DNA of 64,000 nucleotides from Gimesia sp. (GCA_002706765.1 PAJV01000065.1:1-64000), one strand, 5' to 3'; shown: positions 35,143 through 43,363, counted from the first letter of the stretch. Notes: generated from the letters alone by a model not told the origin. Made by a program: numbers and translations.

Positions 35143-35793
35143 ATGAACAGCACTCAACTTTCAGCACAAGATTCAAGATCACGCTCCACAGTGATTCCCT
35201 GTTTTCTCCGGGGGTTCTTTGAGAACCCGTTACAGGTTGCCTCATTTGTACCAAGCTCAGGTTACCTGCAGCGAAAACTGAGTTCCCTGGCCTGCCTGCA
35301 GACCGCGCGCTCTGTGGTGGAACTCGGCCCGGGGACAGGGGAAACCACCAGGGCTCTGCTGAAAGCGATTCCTGCGGAAGCCCAACTGTTAGGCGTGGAA
35401 GTGGTTTCCGGGTTTGTGAAACATCTGCGTGAGTTCGCTGATCCCCGACTGACCGTCGTAGAAGACTCGGCACTGCATCTGAAACAGATTCTGAGCCAGC
35501 AAAACATGCCTGCCCCCGAGGTGATCGTCTCCGGCGTCCCTTTTTCGGTGATGACACCCACAGAAGGCCGCCAGCTGATTCAGACGATTCACGAAGTACT
35601 GGCTCCCGGCGGTGCCTTTGTGACTTACCAGTTTCGCAACAATGTCTGTGAATTAGCCTCAGACTGTTTCGGCGCCCCCCAGAGCCGCGCCTTCGTCTTA
35701 TGGAATCTGCCTCCCCTGGATGTCTACCTCTGGGAAAAAACTGCGGAGACGAAGGAACAGAAAAAAATACCCGCCTCGCCGCTCAAGGTATGA
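35143..35793 (+). CDS. SAM-dependent methyltransferase, PmtA-like
   Basis: This encodes 216 residues. NPLQVASFVPSSGYLQRKLSSL is the usual beginning of the PmtA-like phospholipid N-methyltransferase and related rRNA-dimethylase-like group. The SAM site VVELGPGTGETTRALL follows, then GVEVVSGFVKHL and a VIVSGVPFSVM segment in the post-motif II position. C-terminally, VTYQFRN and the WNLPPLDVYLW motif support the PmtA-like assignment. Methylation of phosphatidylethanolamine is therefore possible, but the acceptor was not established. The gene stands between the Rho_N gene and the disrupted small-gene array. Confidence 0.75.
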   Translation: MNSTQLSAQDSRSRSTVIPCFLRGFFENPLQVASFVPSSGYLQRKLSSLACLQTARSVVELGPGTGETTRALLKAIPAEAQLLGVEVVSGFVKHLREFADPRLTVVEDSALHLKQILSQQNMPAPEVIVSGVPFSVMTPTEGRQLIQTIHEVLAPGGAFVTYQFRNNVCELASDCFGAPQSRAFVLWNLPPLDVYLWEKTAETKEQKKIPASPLKV

Positions 35794-35977
35794 TCGACTG
35801 GAAATCGATTGAATACGATTAACCAATGATCAGAAGATTTCGGAGATTCAGTCGACTTGTACGCGAACATCTTGATTCAAAAAAGTGTCAAATCGGGATA
35901 GACTCTATATTCAATCTTCAGGTTACAGTAGATTTAAGTAAGCTGGTAATTGATAAATCTGAGATAAGAAAGTGCCC

Positions 35978-36315
35978 ATGTCATCATATCCACAGTTTGA
36001 CTCAGTCTGGGTATTTCATGGAGAAGCGGCGCAGTTTGCCAGTGGCGTCTTTTCGGGAAAAGCTCAAGCGGAAGACTGGATAGCCCGGCATCAGTTAACA
36101 GGGTTTTAACGTGTTATCCCGTGGGGACCGGCGTTTATGACTGGGTCATCGAAGGGCAGTATTTCAAACCTCAAAGAGAATATCAGTATTGCCCCCGGTT
36201 TATCGGACGCTTCACCAGCGCGAGCCAGGAGCACGAGCATTACGAAAACGGCGTGGGCGAAAGTGATTCTGATAATGATCCAATTGAATCCGGGAACGAC
36301 ATTTCTGATCAATGA
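35978..36315 (+). pseudogene. DUF7710-like gene interrupted by a one-base frameshift
   Basis: An ATG at 35978 begins SSYPQFDSVWVFHGEAAQF and continues through WIARHQLTG, then stops at TAA 36107. If one G is added to the GGG run at 36101-36103, the frame continues as VLTCYPVGTGVYDWVIEG, then FIGRFTSASQEHEHYENG and ends at 36315. The joined product matches a recognisable family, DUF7710, whose members read through this point. So the gene is disrupted, unless the base is a sequencing error. The family is small (about 110 residues) and of unknown function, and I recall it near toxin-immunity genes. Its end overlaps the next gene by 41 bases. Confidence 0.7.
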
Positions 36316-36673
36316 CGAACTGATTGAAAGTTTCCCCTGGTATGATTTTGTAAATGTGTCTTGCTTTGCGATTGACTGGCACGACGGTCGTTCTCCCACA
36401 GTAAAAATGACTGTTTCCAGTACATCACAGCCCGAACACACTGCTGTATTCCAACTGGAAAAGGTAACAGAATGTATTCTTCCTGAAATGGGATTGCGTC
36501 TCTTGCAGTTTTCGCATTTGATTCTGGAAAATGTTCGCTCACAACAATGGGAGGATGTCTGGTATCGAATATACGATCTGAACTTTGGGGAGCCGTCATT
36601 TCGTTTTAAGTCAGGGCATGTTCAAATTCAGGGATCACAACACACATCGAAATCGGAGTGTGAATGGCTCTGA
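36275..36673 (+). CDS. Unknown small protein, immunity-protein-like
   Basis: The start at ATG 36275 removes the low-quality N-terminus of the longer frame, which overlaps the DUF7710-like gene. The product has 132 residues, is soluble and strand-rich, with FDIDWHDGRSPTVKMTV-type spacing (read as FAIDWHDGRSP) and VWYRIYDLNFGEPSFRFKSGHVQI at the end. This last pattern, a strand pair with Y-x-x-x-D-y-x-x-x-x-x-F-x-c, reminds me of small immunity-type proteins found beside polymorphic toxins. No family is claimed. It overlaps both neighbours, upstream by 41 bases and downstream by 10, a packing typical of co-translated small genes. Confidence 0.5.
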   Translation: MIQLNPGTTFLINDELIESFPWYDFVNVSCFAIDWHDGRSPTVKMTVSSTSQPEHTAVFQLEKVTECILPEMGLRLLQFSHLILENVRSQQWEDVWYRIYDLNFGEPSFRFKSGHVQIQGSQHTSKSECEWL

Positions 36674-37505
36674 GAAAGCTGGTTCTGATTAATGACTCTC
36701 TTGAAAAGCTGGTTTGGGGCTCAGGGGGACCTGTAACTGCGCTGCTGGAGCAGGGTAAGCTTCCTGATGGATGGGCGGAAAGTTATTGTGATCTTGTGAA
36801 AGTGGCCGAAGATTATCTTTTCACCAGTCGACGCTGGTCTCAACGCCTGTTTCGATCTCTGCATTTTGCTTCCTGCTATCTGCCACTCCGTTATGAAGTC
36901 TGGATCGCTGCTGGAAATCGTCCCTCACTGCAAACTCGGCAGGAATTGGGAGAGATCGGTCAGATGCAGAAATATTGTTCTGGAACACGCTGCTTAAGCA
37001 CCATTGTTTTATACAGTTCGAATACTTCACGGGGAACCAGAGAGCATTGTTTGCTCTGTCATTTGGCGATCGTTGTCCGTTGGAGTTCTCCGGTGATCCT
37101 CAGGCATTAAAAGACTGGAATGCTGATTTGAAAAAATGTTTAACAGCTTTGGAATGCGAATATTGTACAGCTGATAACTGGCCGGCCTGGATTCTGATTG
37201 CCGTCCATTTTATCTCATTCTACGTTGAACTCAGTTTGCAAAGGCAGATTAGCCAGAGACTAAATAGACAATCTGAACTGCAATCATCGTCCGAAATCAA
37301 CCAACTCTGTTCGCGTCTGTCAGAGCAGGTTCCCCACCGGTCGCTCGTACTGCTAATCCGGCTTTGGCTGGAATCAACGCATTGCAGCAGGGACTCATCC
37401 GGATTACCTTTGATCAAATCGCTGTCACAGCAGGTGGCTACCACTATTTCGCCACGCACCCATTGTGAAGTCCTGCTATTTCAGAGTAATCATTCCGAAT
37501 GTTGA
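36664..37505 (+). pseudogene. Larger unknown gene split by a frameshift in a GGG run
   Basis: The first frame (36664-37110) starts ALRKLVLINDSLEKLVWG and is protein-like up to RQELG near 36950. The protein-like sequence then continues in the next frame (RSDAEILFWNTLLKHH, then FGDRCPLEFSGDPQALKDW). One extra G in the GGG at 36948-36950 would join them as RQELGRDRSDAEILFW. The joined product would be about 250 residues or more, without signal peptide or membrane segment. The late part is less convincing. No family was recognised. The ATG overlaps the stop of the upstream gene by ten bases. It is likely inactive, or programmed frameshifting would be needed. Confidence 0.6.
37277..37468 (+). pseudogene. 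Reading-frame fragment without a start
   Basis: In a third frame the segment 37277-37468 is open for 63 codons and ends with GINALQQGLIRITFDQIAVT followed by AGGYHYFATHPL and a stop. It has no start codon with a ribosome-binding site and is preceded by two in-frame stops. Its composition looks more like a protein end than the overlapping frame does. It may be a remnant of a different protein, or the true end of the upstream broken gene after another one-base loss. No family is claimed. Confidence 0.35.
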
Positions 37506-37512
37506 GCTTCCG

Positions 37513-37857
37513 ATGAAAAATACCAACCCTGATACCTGGCAGATCCCCCCAGACTGGCATCAGGACTTTGAACCAGAGGTCTCGCTGGAATTGCAGACAT
37601 TAAGGGAATTTGCACAGGCGGCTCTCAAAATCAGTTCAGACATGTCGGCTCATCTGAGCCCATTTGAACCGGGGTACCTGAAAGTCGATCTGTTTCATAA
37701 ACAGGCTCGTCTGGCGGAAGTCTATGCGAAGGTAGAGGAATCAGGTTTCGTGTTTTCTCTTTACATATCCATCGAGGATGAGAGTGAAGAGGAATACCAT
37801 TTTCGCACGGTTGCAGAAGGAGTCAGCATTCTCAAGAATGTGTTGTCCTCCTCCTGA
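37513..37857 (+). CDS. Unknown small acidic protein
   Basis: The start at ATG 37513 is preferred over a longer frame that overlaps the fragment upstream. The product has about 114 residues, starting with NTNPDTWQIPPDWHQDFEPE. Two helices (SLELQTLREFAQAALKISSDM) are followed by strands (YLKVDLFHKQARLAEVYAKV and FVFSLYISIEDESEEEYHF) and a short C-terminal helix. It is soluble and acidic. Size and position at the end of the disrupted array would suit another immunity-type or hypothetical gene, but no family was recognised. It converges on the DUF442-like gene, ten bases away. Confidence 0.55.
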   Translation: MKNTNPDTWQIPPDWHQDFEPEVSLELQTLREFAQAALKISSDMSAHLSPFEPGYLKVDLFHKQARLAEVYAKVEESGFVFSLYISIEDESEEEYHFRTVAEGVSILKNVLSSS

Positions 37858-37867
37858 TCGCTTGCAG

Positions 37868-38425
37868 TTATTTTTTCTGCGCGGCGATATATGCTTTGGC
37901 CTGGTCGATATAGCCGGGAGTTCTCAGGCCGACCTGCTGGGCCTCTTTCAGAGCGGCATCCATATCGAGATCGTCGTCCAACACGCGATGCACGAGCCAG
38001 ATGGCTCCGACGCGATTGGCCGACGCACTATGCAATATCAGCGGGTGCCGGGCCTGATCGTTCAGCACAGCACGGCATTGATCAAACACAGCCGGCGTGA
38101 GGGTGTCAGGTGCCAGAAACGGAATCGACACGTAATGGAGTTCCAGCATCCGCACATACCCGCCTTCATCCCAGTCGAGTTCTTTCTCTGTACGCAGATT
38201 GACGACTGTTTTGATGCCTTCTTTCTGGATCAGGGGAAAATCAGTTTTTGCGGGTTGACCGGCCAGATAGATTTGACCCCTGCGATGCAGAGGCGTGATC
38301 TGGCCGAGTGTGACTGATTTTAATTCCAGCGGGCTCGGGTCTGCTTCCGGTTTTGCTGACGCCGGCAGTGTGAGAGCAATCAGACTGAAACACAACAGGG
38401 TTCTGAATAACGTGAAGTTTGGCAT
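37868..38425 (-). CDS. Exported DUF442-type phosphatase-like protein with Ser for Cys
   Basis: This encodes 185 residues with a signal peptide ending PASAKPE. The BLH/DUF442 fold is clear: IYLAGQPAKTDFPLIQKEGIKTVVNLRTEKE and YVSIPFLAPDTLTP. At the catalytic loop the sequence is HSASANRVGAIW, so the usual Cys is Ser133 while Arg138 is kept. The codon is AGT, one change from TGT. A Cys-dependent phosphatase with this change should not form the phospho-Cys intermediate, so this may be a binding-only pseudophosphatase in the periplasm. A cytoplasmic homologue with intact Cys lies 3.7 kb away (34219-34674). Confidence 0.85.
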   Translation of the reverse strand: MPNFTLFRTLLCFSLIALTLPASAKPEADPSPLELKSVTLGQITPLHRRGQIYLAGQPAKTDFPLIQKEGIKTVVNLRTEKELDWDEGGYVRMLELHYVSIPFLAPDTLTPAVFDQCRAVLNDQARHPLILHSASANRVGAIWLVHRVLDDDLDMDAALKEAQQVGLRTPGYIDQAKAYIAAQKK

Positions 38426-38502
38426 GACTTGTTCCTTCCGAAAAGAAGTGTTCGTCGAGACCCGTTACCCGTTATTATACCCTGTTGAGCCAAAGGATGT
38501 AT

Positions 38503-38538
38503 CAAAAAAAACGCCAGTCAAGACGAGTTGACTGGCGT
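38503..38538 (-). terminator. Rho-independent terminator without an assigned gene
   Basis: On the minus strand ACGCCAGTCAA (38538-38528) pairs with TTGACTGGCGT (38521-38511), followed by eight T residues. This is a strong terminator. The nearest minus-strand gene upstream is none within several hundred bases, so a small RNA could end here. Confidence 0.75.
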
Positions 38539-38902
38539 GAATAATCATGCATTGAAGAGGTTAAAAAAAGGAAAACTGATAATCCTCTCAGGAGATAATG
38601 CATGAGATAAAAACAAGTTTTGTTGATTGATCTATTATCTTTTGATGAGTCAAAATTGTCAAGGCAAATATAAATACTAAATGAAATCCTGGCGAAAAAT
38701 CTGATTAATAACCGGATGTCTGCCCAGTTCGGGCTGGGACTCTGACAGACTGTCATATCTGATGAATTCGATCCGCCTGGATATCATTTCCGATTCAGAA
38801 AATGTAATATGAGAAAAGCATGATATGAGGGTGCCTCTTGAGACTGATTCCCTGAAACCAGCCGGGCTGTTGAGGTTTTCAGGACATCTTCGACCATCAC
38901 CG

Positions 38903-38917
38903 GTCTACAATGTAGAC
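38903..38917. promoter_or_regulatory. 15-base perfect palindrome upstream of the amidotransferase gene
   Basis: GTCTACA-A-TGTAGAC is symmetric and contains TACA/TGTA half-sites like those of BlaI/CopY-type operators, but with one central base instead of two. It lies about 80 bases before the ATG at 38997. The regulator is unknown. Confidence 0.4.
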
Positions 38918-38996
38918 ATCAGCGGGAAATCGTCTCTGAATGGCGGCATGTGCACCGAAATCAGACTGGAATGAAAACGGGATTGAATAGACTTTG

Positions 38997-39740
38997 ATGT
39001 TAGAACCCCTTCGATATCTATTATTACAGGTGCGCAACGCCGACGACCCCATGCTGAAACAGGAAGTATCCTGTTTTGCGGAGATTCTGGAAGTCGATGA
39101 AAGTCAGGTGGCTGTCTTCGACCTCTTGGGGGGCTCACTGCAGGAAAATGACCTGCTGGAAACCGATATTGTGCTGGTGGGGGGCAGCGGGCATTACTCT
39201 GCCGCCGGTGAAGGGGACTGGCTGGATGTCGCCCTGGACAGTCTGCGACTGGTACATGACTCCCGCAAACCGACGTTTGCCTCCTGCTGGGGCTTTCAGG
39301 CGATGGCCCGGGCCATGGGAGGCCGGGTAGTTCATGATCTCGAAAAAGCAGAACTCGGCGTGCATCATGTTAAATTGACATCAGCCGGCACAGCCGACCC
39401 GGTGTTTGGCCCCTCGGGACCCATCCTGCAGGGATTGATGGGGCATGAGGATACCGTGGTTGAACTCCCGGCGGGAGCCGAACTGCTGGCCTCGACAGAG
39501 CGTGTGCAGAACCAGGCATACCGATTTGTGGATCGCCCCATTTACTGCACGCAGTTTCATCCGGAACTGAATCGCGACTCGTTTCTCGGACGCTTAAAGA
39601 GCTATCCTGAGTATGTCGAAAAAATCGCGGGTCTGTCGCTGGATGAGTTTCGCCATTCTATTCATGATACACCGGAAGCCGCCGCTCTGTTAAAACGATT
39701 TGTGCAACAGATTGCACCACTCCATCTGGATCAAACCTGA
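38997..39740 (+). CDS. Class I glutamine amidotransferase
   Basis: The start at ATG 38997 (the TTG just before it is not needed) gives 247 residues. The class I triad is visible: nucleophile Cys97 in ASCWGFQAMA and the His in CTQFHPELNRD, with the following Glu. The VLVGGSGHYSA loop replaces the usual GGP strand. This is the stand-alone GuaA-amidotransferase-like group, which may hydrolyse glutamine or related gamma-glutamyl bonds. No synthetase subunit is attached or adjacent. The glycosyltransferase gene begins 35 bases after the stop, so the two are likely in one operon. Confidence 0.85.
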   Translation: MLEPLRYLLLQVRNADDPMLKQEVSCFAEILEVDESQVAVFDLLGGSLQENDLLETDIVLVGGSGHYSAAGEGDWLDVALDSLRLVHDSRKPTFASCWGFQAMARAMGGRVVHDLEKAELGVHHVKLTSAGTADPVFGPSGPILQGLMGHEDTVVELPAGAELLASTERVQNQAYRFVDRPIYCTQFHPELNRDSFLGRLKSYPEYVEKIAGLSLDEFRHSIHDTPEAAALLKRFVQQIAPLHLDQT

Positions 39741-39774
39741 AGCGATCTCCCGCTCACCGCCAGGCAGAGAGTTT

Positions 39775-41124
39775 ATGTCAGAACCATCACCCCGAAAATT
39801 ACATGTGGCCATCATCACCTCGGGAGGCGCCGGGATGTTCTGTGGTGCCTGTATGCACGACAACACCTGGACCCGCGCCATGATGCTGCAGGGCGCGGAA
39901 GCCACGCTCATCCCCACGTACACCCCCATCCGGGTGGATGAAGAAAATATGACAGGCTCCCCCGTCTTCCTGGGGGGCATCAATGTCTACCTGAATTATC
40001 GTTCCCATCTCTGGCGGACGCTGCCTCGTTTCATGAAGCACTGGCTCAATACGCCCTGGATTATCAATCTGGCCACGAAGTTTGGCGTCAGTAACGATGC
40101 CCACGAACTGGGCGCGCTGACTGTCACACTGCTGGAAGGGGATCAGGGAGCAGAAGGCCGGGAAATCGAAGAGCTGGCGCAGTTCCTGGGATCACAGCTC
40201 AAGCCCGATGTGATCTGCCTCAGTAATGCCTTACTCTCAGGTACCATCAAAAAAATCAAGGAGCATTACCAGGGCCCGCTGTTCTGCATCCTGCAGGGGG
40301 ACGATGTCTTTCTGGAAGAACTGGGAGAACCTTACCGCAGTCGTTCGCTGGAGCTGATTCGCAGTAACGTCCAGCAGGTGGATGGCGTGCTGGTCCACAG
40401 CGACTATTATCGCGCTTTCATGGCGGACTATCTGGATGTCCCTGTCGAACACTTCCATAAAGTGCTGCTGGGTATCAATCTGGAAGGCCATGATGGCACT
40501 CCCGCTGATGGGTCGGATGAACCCTTTACCATTGGCTTCTTCGCCCGGATCTGTAAAGAAAAAGGGCTCCACAATGTCGTGAAGGCGTTTGAGATTTTTC
40601 ACCAGGCCCATCCCGACAGCCGCCTGGCTGTAGGCGGTTTTCTGGGAAAAGAAAGTGAAGCGTACTTTCACGAAACCACAAAACATCTGCCGGCCCTGAA
40701 TGAGTCCTATAAATACTGGGGCAGCCCTGCCACACGCGAAGAAAAAATCGCCTTTTACAAGAGCCTGTCGGTACTCTCTGTCCCGACCGACTATCACGAA
40801 CCCAAAGGTCTGTTTGTGCTGGAAGCACTGGCGAACGGCGTACCCGTTGTTCAGCCGGCCCATGGTGCTTTTCCGGAACTGATCGAGCAGACCGCCGGAG
40901 GACTGCTGGTTCCCCCCGGTGATCCGCAGGCACTCGCAGATGCCTGGGAACGACTTTACCAGGATAAGGAGTATCGGCTCCAACTGGCCCGGCAGGGCTA
41001 TGAACGTGTTCGTCAGTTCTATAGTGCCGAATTGATGGCGACGGAAAGTCTGAGCTTCTTCCAGAAGTGGGTCGATGCCGCTGTTTTAAAGCAGAACACA
41101 CCTCAATTGATGCCCGATCCCTGA
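39775..41124 (+). CDS. Glycosyltransferase (GT-B, family 4-like)
   Basis: The start at ATG 39775 has GGCAGAGAG upstream and gives 449 residues. The longer frame overlaps the amidotransferase end. The N-terminal half has IITSGGAGMFCGACMHDNTWTRAM, a cysteine-containing donor-site loop typical of a planctomycete GT-B group, and a VLVHSDYYRAFMADYL segment. The C-terminal half has the classic motif IGFFARICKEKGLHNVVKAFE and the EPKGLFVLEALANGVPVVQPAHGAFPE nucleotide-sugar site. The protein is soluble and probably peripheral. The acceptor (lipid, glycan or compatible solute) is unknown. It is placed between an amidotransferase and apgM. Confidence 0.88.
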   Translation: MSEPSPRKLHVAIITSGGAGMFCGACMHDNTWTRAMMLQGAEATLIPTYTPIRVDEENMTGSPVFLGGINVYLNYRSHLWRTLPRFMKHWLNTPWIINLATKFGVSNDAHELGALTVTLLEGDQGAEGREIEELAQFLGSQLKPDVICLSNALLSGTIKKIKEHYQGPLFCILQGDDVFLEELGEPYRSRSLELIRSNVQQVDGVLVHSDYYRAFMADYLDVPVEHFHKVLLGINLEGHDGTPADGSDEPFTIGFFARICKEKGLHNVVKAFEIFHQAHPDSRLAVGGFLGKESEAYFHETTKHLPALNESYKYWGSPATREEKIAFYKSLSVLSVPTDYHEPKGLFVLEALANGVPVVQPAHGAFPELIEQTAGGLLVPPGDPQALADAWERLYQDKEYRLQLARQGYERVRQFYSAELMATESLSFFQKWVDAAVLKQNTPQLMPDP

Positions 41125-41252
41125 ATGTCACGGCGTTCTGCTTAACAACCGGCGCGGATTTTTGTATTGTATACCTTCCCGCTGACAGAACTGGTTCCCA
41201 TTTGTGAACCGCTGAATTTATAAACGTTCAATCATAAGGTATTGAGATTTCG

Positions 41253-42461
41253 ATGGCAGACCTGCACGCGTTAATGAAAAAACTGCAAAAGAAGAATGAT
41301 TCCAAAATTGTCCTGCTCGTCTCCGACGGACTGGGTGGCCTGCCGCTGGAGCCAGGTGGAAAAACCGAACTGGAAACCGCGAACACTCCCAACCTGGATG
41401 CACTGGCCAGAAAGGGAACACTGGGGCGCAGCATCCCTGTGATTCCCGGCATCACTCCCGGCAGTGGGCCCGGTCACCTGGGACTGTTTGGTTATGATCC
41501 CCTCGAATTCAATATCGGCCGCGGTGTGCTCGAAGCACTGGGCATCGATTTCGAACTGGGCCCCGATGACGTCGCCATTCGCGGCAACTTCTGTACGCTC
41601 GATGATGACGGCAAGATCACCGACCGCCGTGCCGGCCGCATTCCCAGTGAAGTTGGCGCCGCGCTCTGCAAGAAGCTCGACAAAATCGAAATTCCCGGCG
41701 TCGAAGTTTTCGTACGACACGTCAAAGAATATCGCCTGGTGATCGTCCTGCGAGCCAAGGGGCTGGGTGGTGATATCAATGATACGGATCCTCAGAAAAC
41801 CGGCGTGCCTCCCCTGGAACCGGTCGGTCAGAACGAAGCGTCTGCGAAAACCGCCGTCTACTGCAAAGAGTTCCTCAAGCAGGCTGCCGAGATTCTCAAA
41901 GACGATCGTCCCGCGAATCTGCTGACCATGCGGGGCATCGCCAAGATGCCGGAGATCCCGACATTCGAAGAAGTGTATGGCACCCGCGCTGCAGCGATCG
42001 CCGTCTATCCGATGTACCGCGGCCTGGCGCGACTGGTCAGCATGGACGTGCAGGACGCCGGTCAGACTTTGGAATCCCAGATGGACTGCCTGGAAAAAAT
42101 CTGGGATGACTATGATTTCTTCTTCGTGCATTACAAGTACACCGACTCCACAGGGGAAGACGGCAACTTCGATGCGAAAGTCGCCAAGACCGAAGAAGTC
42201 GATACCTGCATCCCCCGGATCACGGCCCTCAACCCGGATGTGCTCATCGTCACCGGTGATCACAGTACGCCTTCCAAAATGAAAGCACACAGCTGGCATC
42301 CCGTGCCCGTGCTGCTGTCTGCGGAAAACGCCCGCTTTGATGGTTGCCAGAGCTTCGGCGAATCGGAATGTATTCAGGGGGGACTGGGCCAGTTTGAAGC
42401 CAAATACCTGATGTGGCTGGCCATGGCGCATGCCGGACGACTGGAAAAATATGGAGCCTGA
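41253..42461 (+). CDS. apgM: Cofactor-independent phosphoglycerate mutase, archaeal type
   Basis: This encodes 402 residues, the ApgM length. It interconverts 2- and 3-phosphoglycerate in glycolysis without bisphosphoglycerate. The alkaline-phosphatase-like metal site begins with VLLVSDGLGGLP, and the catalytic Ser segment GITPGSGPGHLGLFGYDP follows. Further motifs are GRGVLEALG, RGNFCTLDDDGKITDRRAGRI and the late FFVHYKYTDSTGEDGNFDAKV and VTGDHSTP metal ligands. All are intact. A terminator hairpin follows at 42493. A long antisense frame over this gene is a shadow of its codon use. Confidence 0.93.
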   Translation: MADLHALMKKLQKKNDSKIVLLVSDGLGGLPLEPGGKTELETANTPNLDALARKGTLGRSIPVIPGITPGSGPGHLGLFGYDPLEFNIGRGVLEALGIDFELGPDDVAIRGNFCTLDDDGKITDRRAGRIPSEVGAALCKKLDKIEIPGVEVFVRHVKEYRLVIVLRAKGLGGDINDTDPQKTGVPPLEPVGQNEASAKTAVYCKEFLKQAAEILKDDRPANLLTMRGIAKMPEIPTFEEVYGTRAAAIAVYPMYRGLARLVSMDVQDAGQTLESQMDCLEKIWDDYDFFFVHYKYTDSTGEDGNFDAKVAKTEEVDTCIPRITALNPDVLIVTGDHSTPSKMKAHSWHPVPVLLSAENARFDGCQSFGESECIQGGLGQFEAKYLMWLAMAHAGRLEKYGA

Positions 42462-42492
42462 TTTGAATCTGAATCAGCGTTAAACTGATGCG

Positions 42493-42528
42493 GGATGCAG
42501 TCTTCCACGGGAGGTCTGCATCCTTTTT
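42493..42528 (+). terminator. Terminator after apgM
   Basis: GGATGCAG (42493-42500) and CTGCATCC (42516-42523) pair around a 15-base loop and are followed by TTTTT. It lies 32 bases after the apgM stop codon. Confidence 0.85.
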
Positions 42529-42706
42529 CGTTATATTCGTTGTGACTGGAAAAACTGCAGCAGGGCCGCGAAATATCTTCAGGAATCTTCAAGCAATCAG
42601 GGGCAATATGATCGATTCTATAAAAGAAGCCGTTTCAGTCATGCGGAAGCAGATACGTCTCTGAAACAGCGGAAAGCAGAAACACTTACTCAAACGGGTG
42701 GAATAG

Positions 42707-43363
42707 ATGTCGCAGTATTTAAGCCAGCTCTCCGGGCTCTCCACAATGGTCATTACCCTGGCCTGTGGCGCCCACCTGTTTTTTTTCCTGGTGCTGTGGG
42801 TCTGGTCCCGCCGCGACTTGCGGGGCATTGCTTCATCGCTGGATGACTTCACACGCGGACTCAAACACCGCAGCCTGCTCGATTCCACCGGTCATTTGTC
42901 CGACCAGATCGAAGCATTCCTGGCAGACGTGAATGAGACTCTCGATCCCAAAGCCAATCCCGCGGACCGTAAAGCGCTTTCCGAACGCGTACACATTCTG
43001 GATGAAAAACGCCGCTACCTGGACTCGCATTTTTTCGAGACCTGCTACAACATCTGTCGCACCATGATCGAAGCGTATCCCCTGGCGGGGGTCCTGGGCA
43101 CCATTCTTGCGATGGGAGCCGCGTTGCAGGCCAATGCGGGTACGGAAACGACCAATGCCATCAGTTCCATCGTAAGCCATTTTGGCGATGCCATCTGGTC
43201 CACGTTTGCCGGCCTGGCTGCCGCCATCCTGCTGATGTTCGTGAACAGCGTGCTGGAGATGTCCTTTCTGGGCCTGGTCGAGAACCGCCAGCATGTCCGG
43301 GATACCGTCGTCCGTGCTAAACGGGAACTCGTCCTGGCCGGAGGAGGCGAGACACCAGCATGA
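42707..43363 (+). CDS. MotA/TolQ/ExbB-type proton channel subunit
   Basis: This encodes 218 residues with one N-terminal membrane segment (about 14-34) and two closely spaced later ones (AGVLGTILAMGAALQ near 127 and TFAGLAAAILLMFVNSVLEM near 167). The last pair is the conserved ExbB/TolQ/MotA core, including the G-x-x-G-T and FAGLAAAI motifs. A cytoplasmic helical segment lies between. The protein is shorter than typical MotA and lacks its extra helix. The stop overlaps the start of the next gene by four bases, so the two form a complex: a proton-driven motor unit of unknown load. Confidence 0.8.
   Translation: MSQYLSQLSGLSTMVITLACGAHLFFFLVLWVWSRRDLRGIASSLDDFTRGLKHRSLLDSTGHLSDQIEAFLADVNETLDPKANPADRKALSERVHILDEKRRYLDSHFFETCYNICRTMIEAYPLAGVLGTILAMGAALQANAGTETTNAISSIVSHFGDAIWSTFAGLAAAILLMFVNSVLEMSFLGLVENRQHVRDTVVRAKRELVLAGGGETPA

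Larger units (their letters stand above)
38426..38996. other. Gap with an orphan terminator and a palindrome
   Basis: No gene was recognised in these 571 bases. A minus-strand terminator (38503-38538) has no obvious gene in front of it. A perfect 15-base palindrome lies at 38903-38917. A weakly supported minus frame at 38502-38756 reads through the terminator and is not accepted. Confidence 0.5.

Noticed and set aside
38502-38756. 84-codon minus-strand frame
   Set aside because: It runs through a strong terminator hairpin and has no ribosome-binding site.
41271-42431. 386-codon open frame antisense to apgM
   Set aside because: apgM is intact with all motifs, and the antisense frame has no ribosome-binding site or recognisable domain; it follows from codon bias of the real gene.
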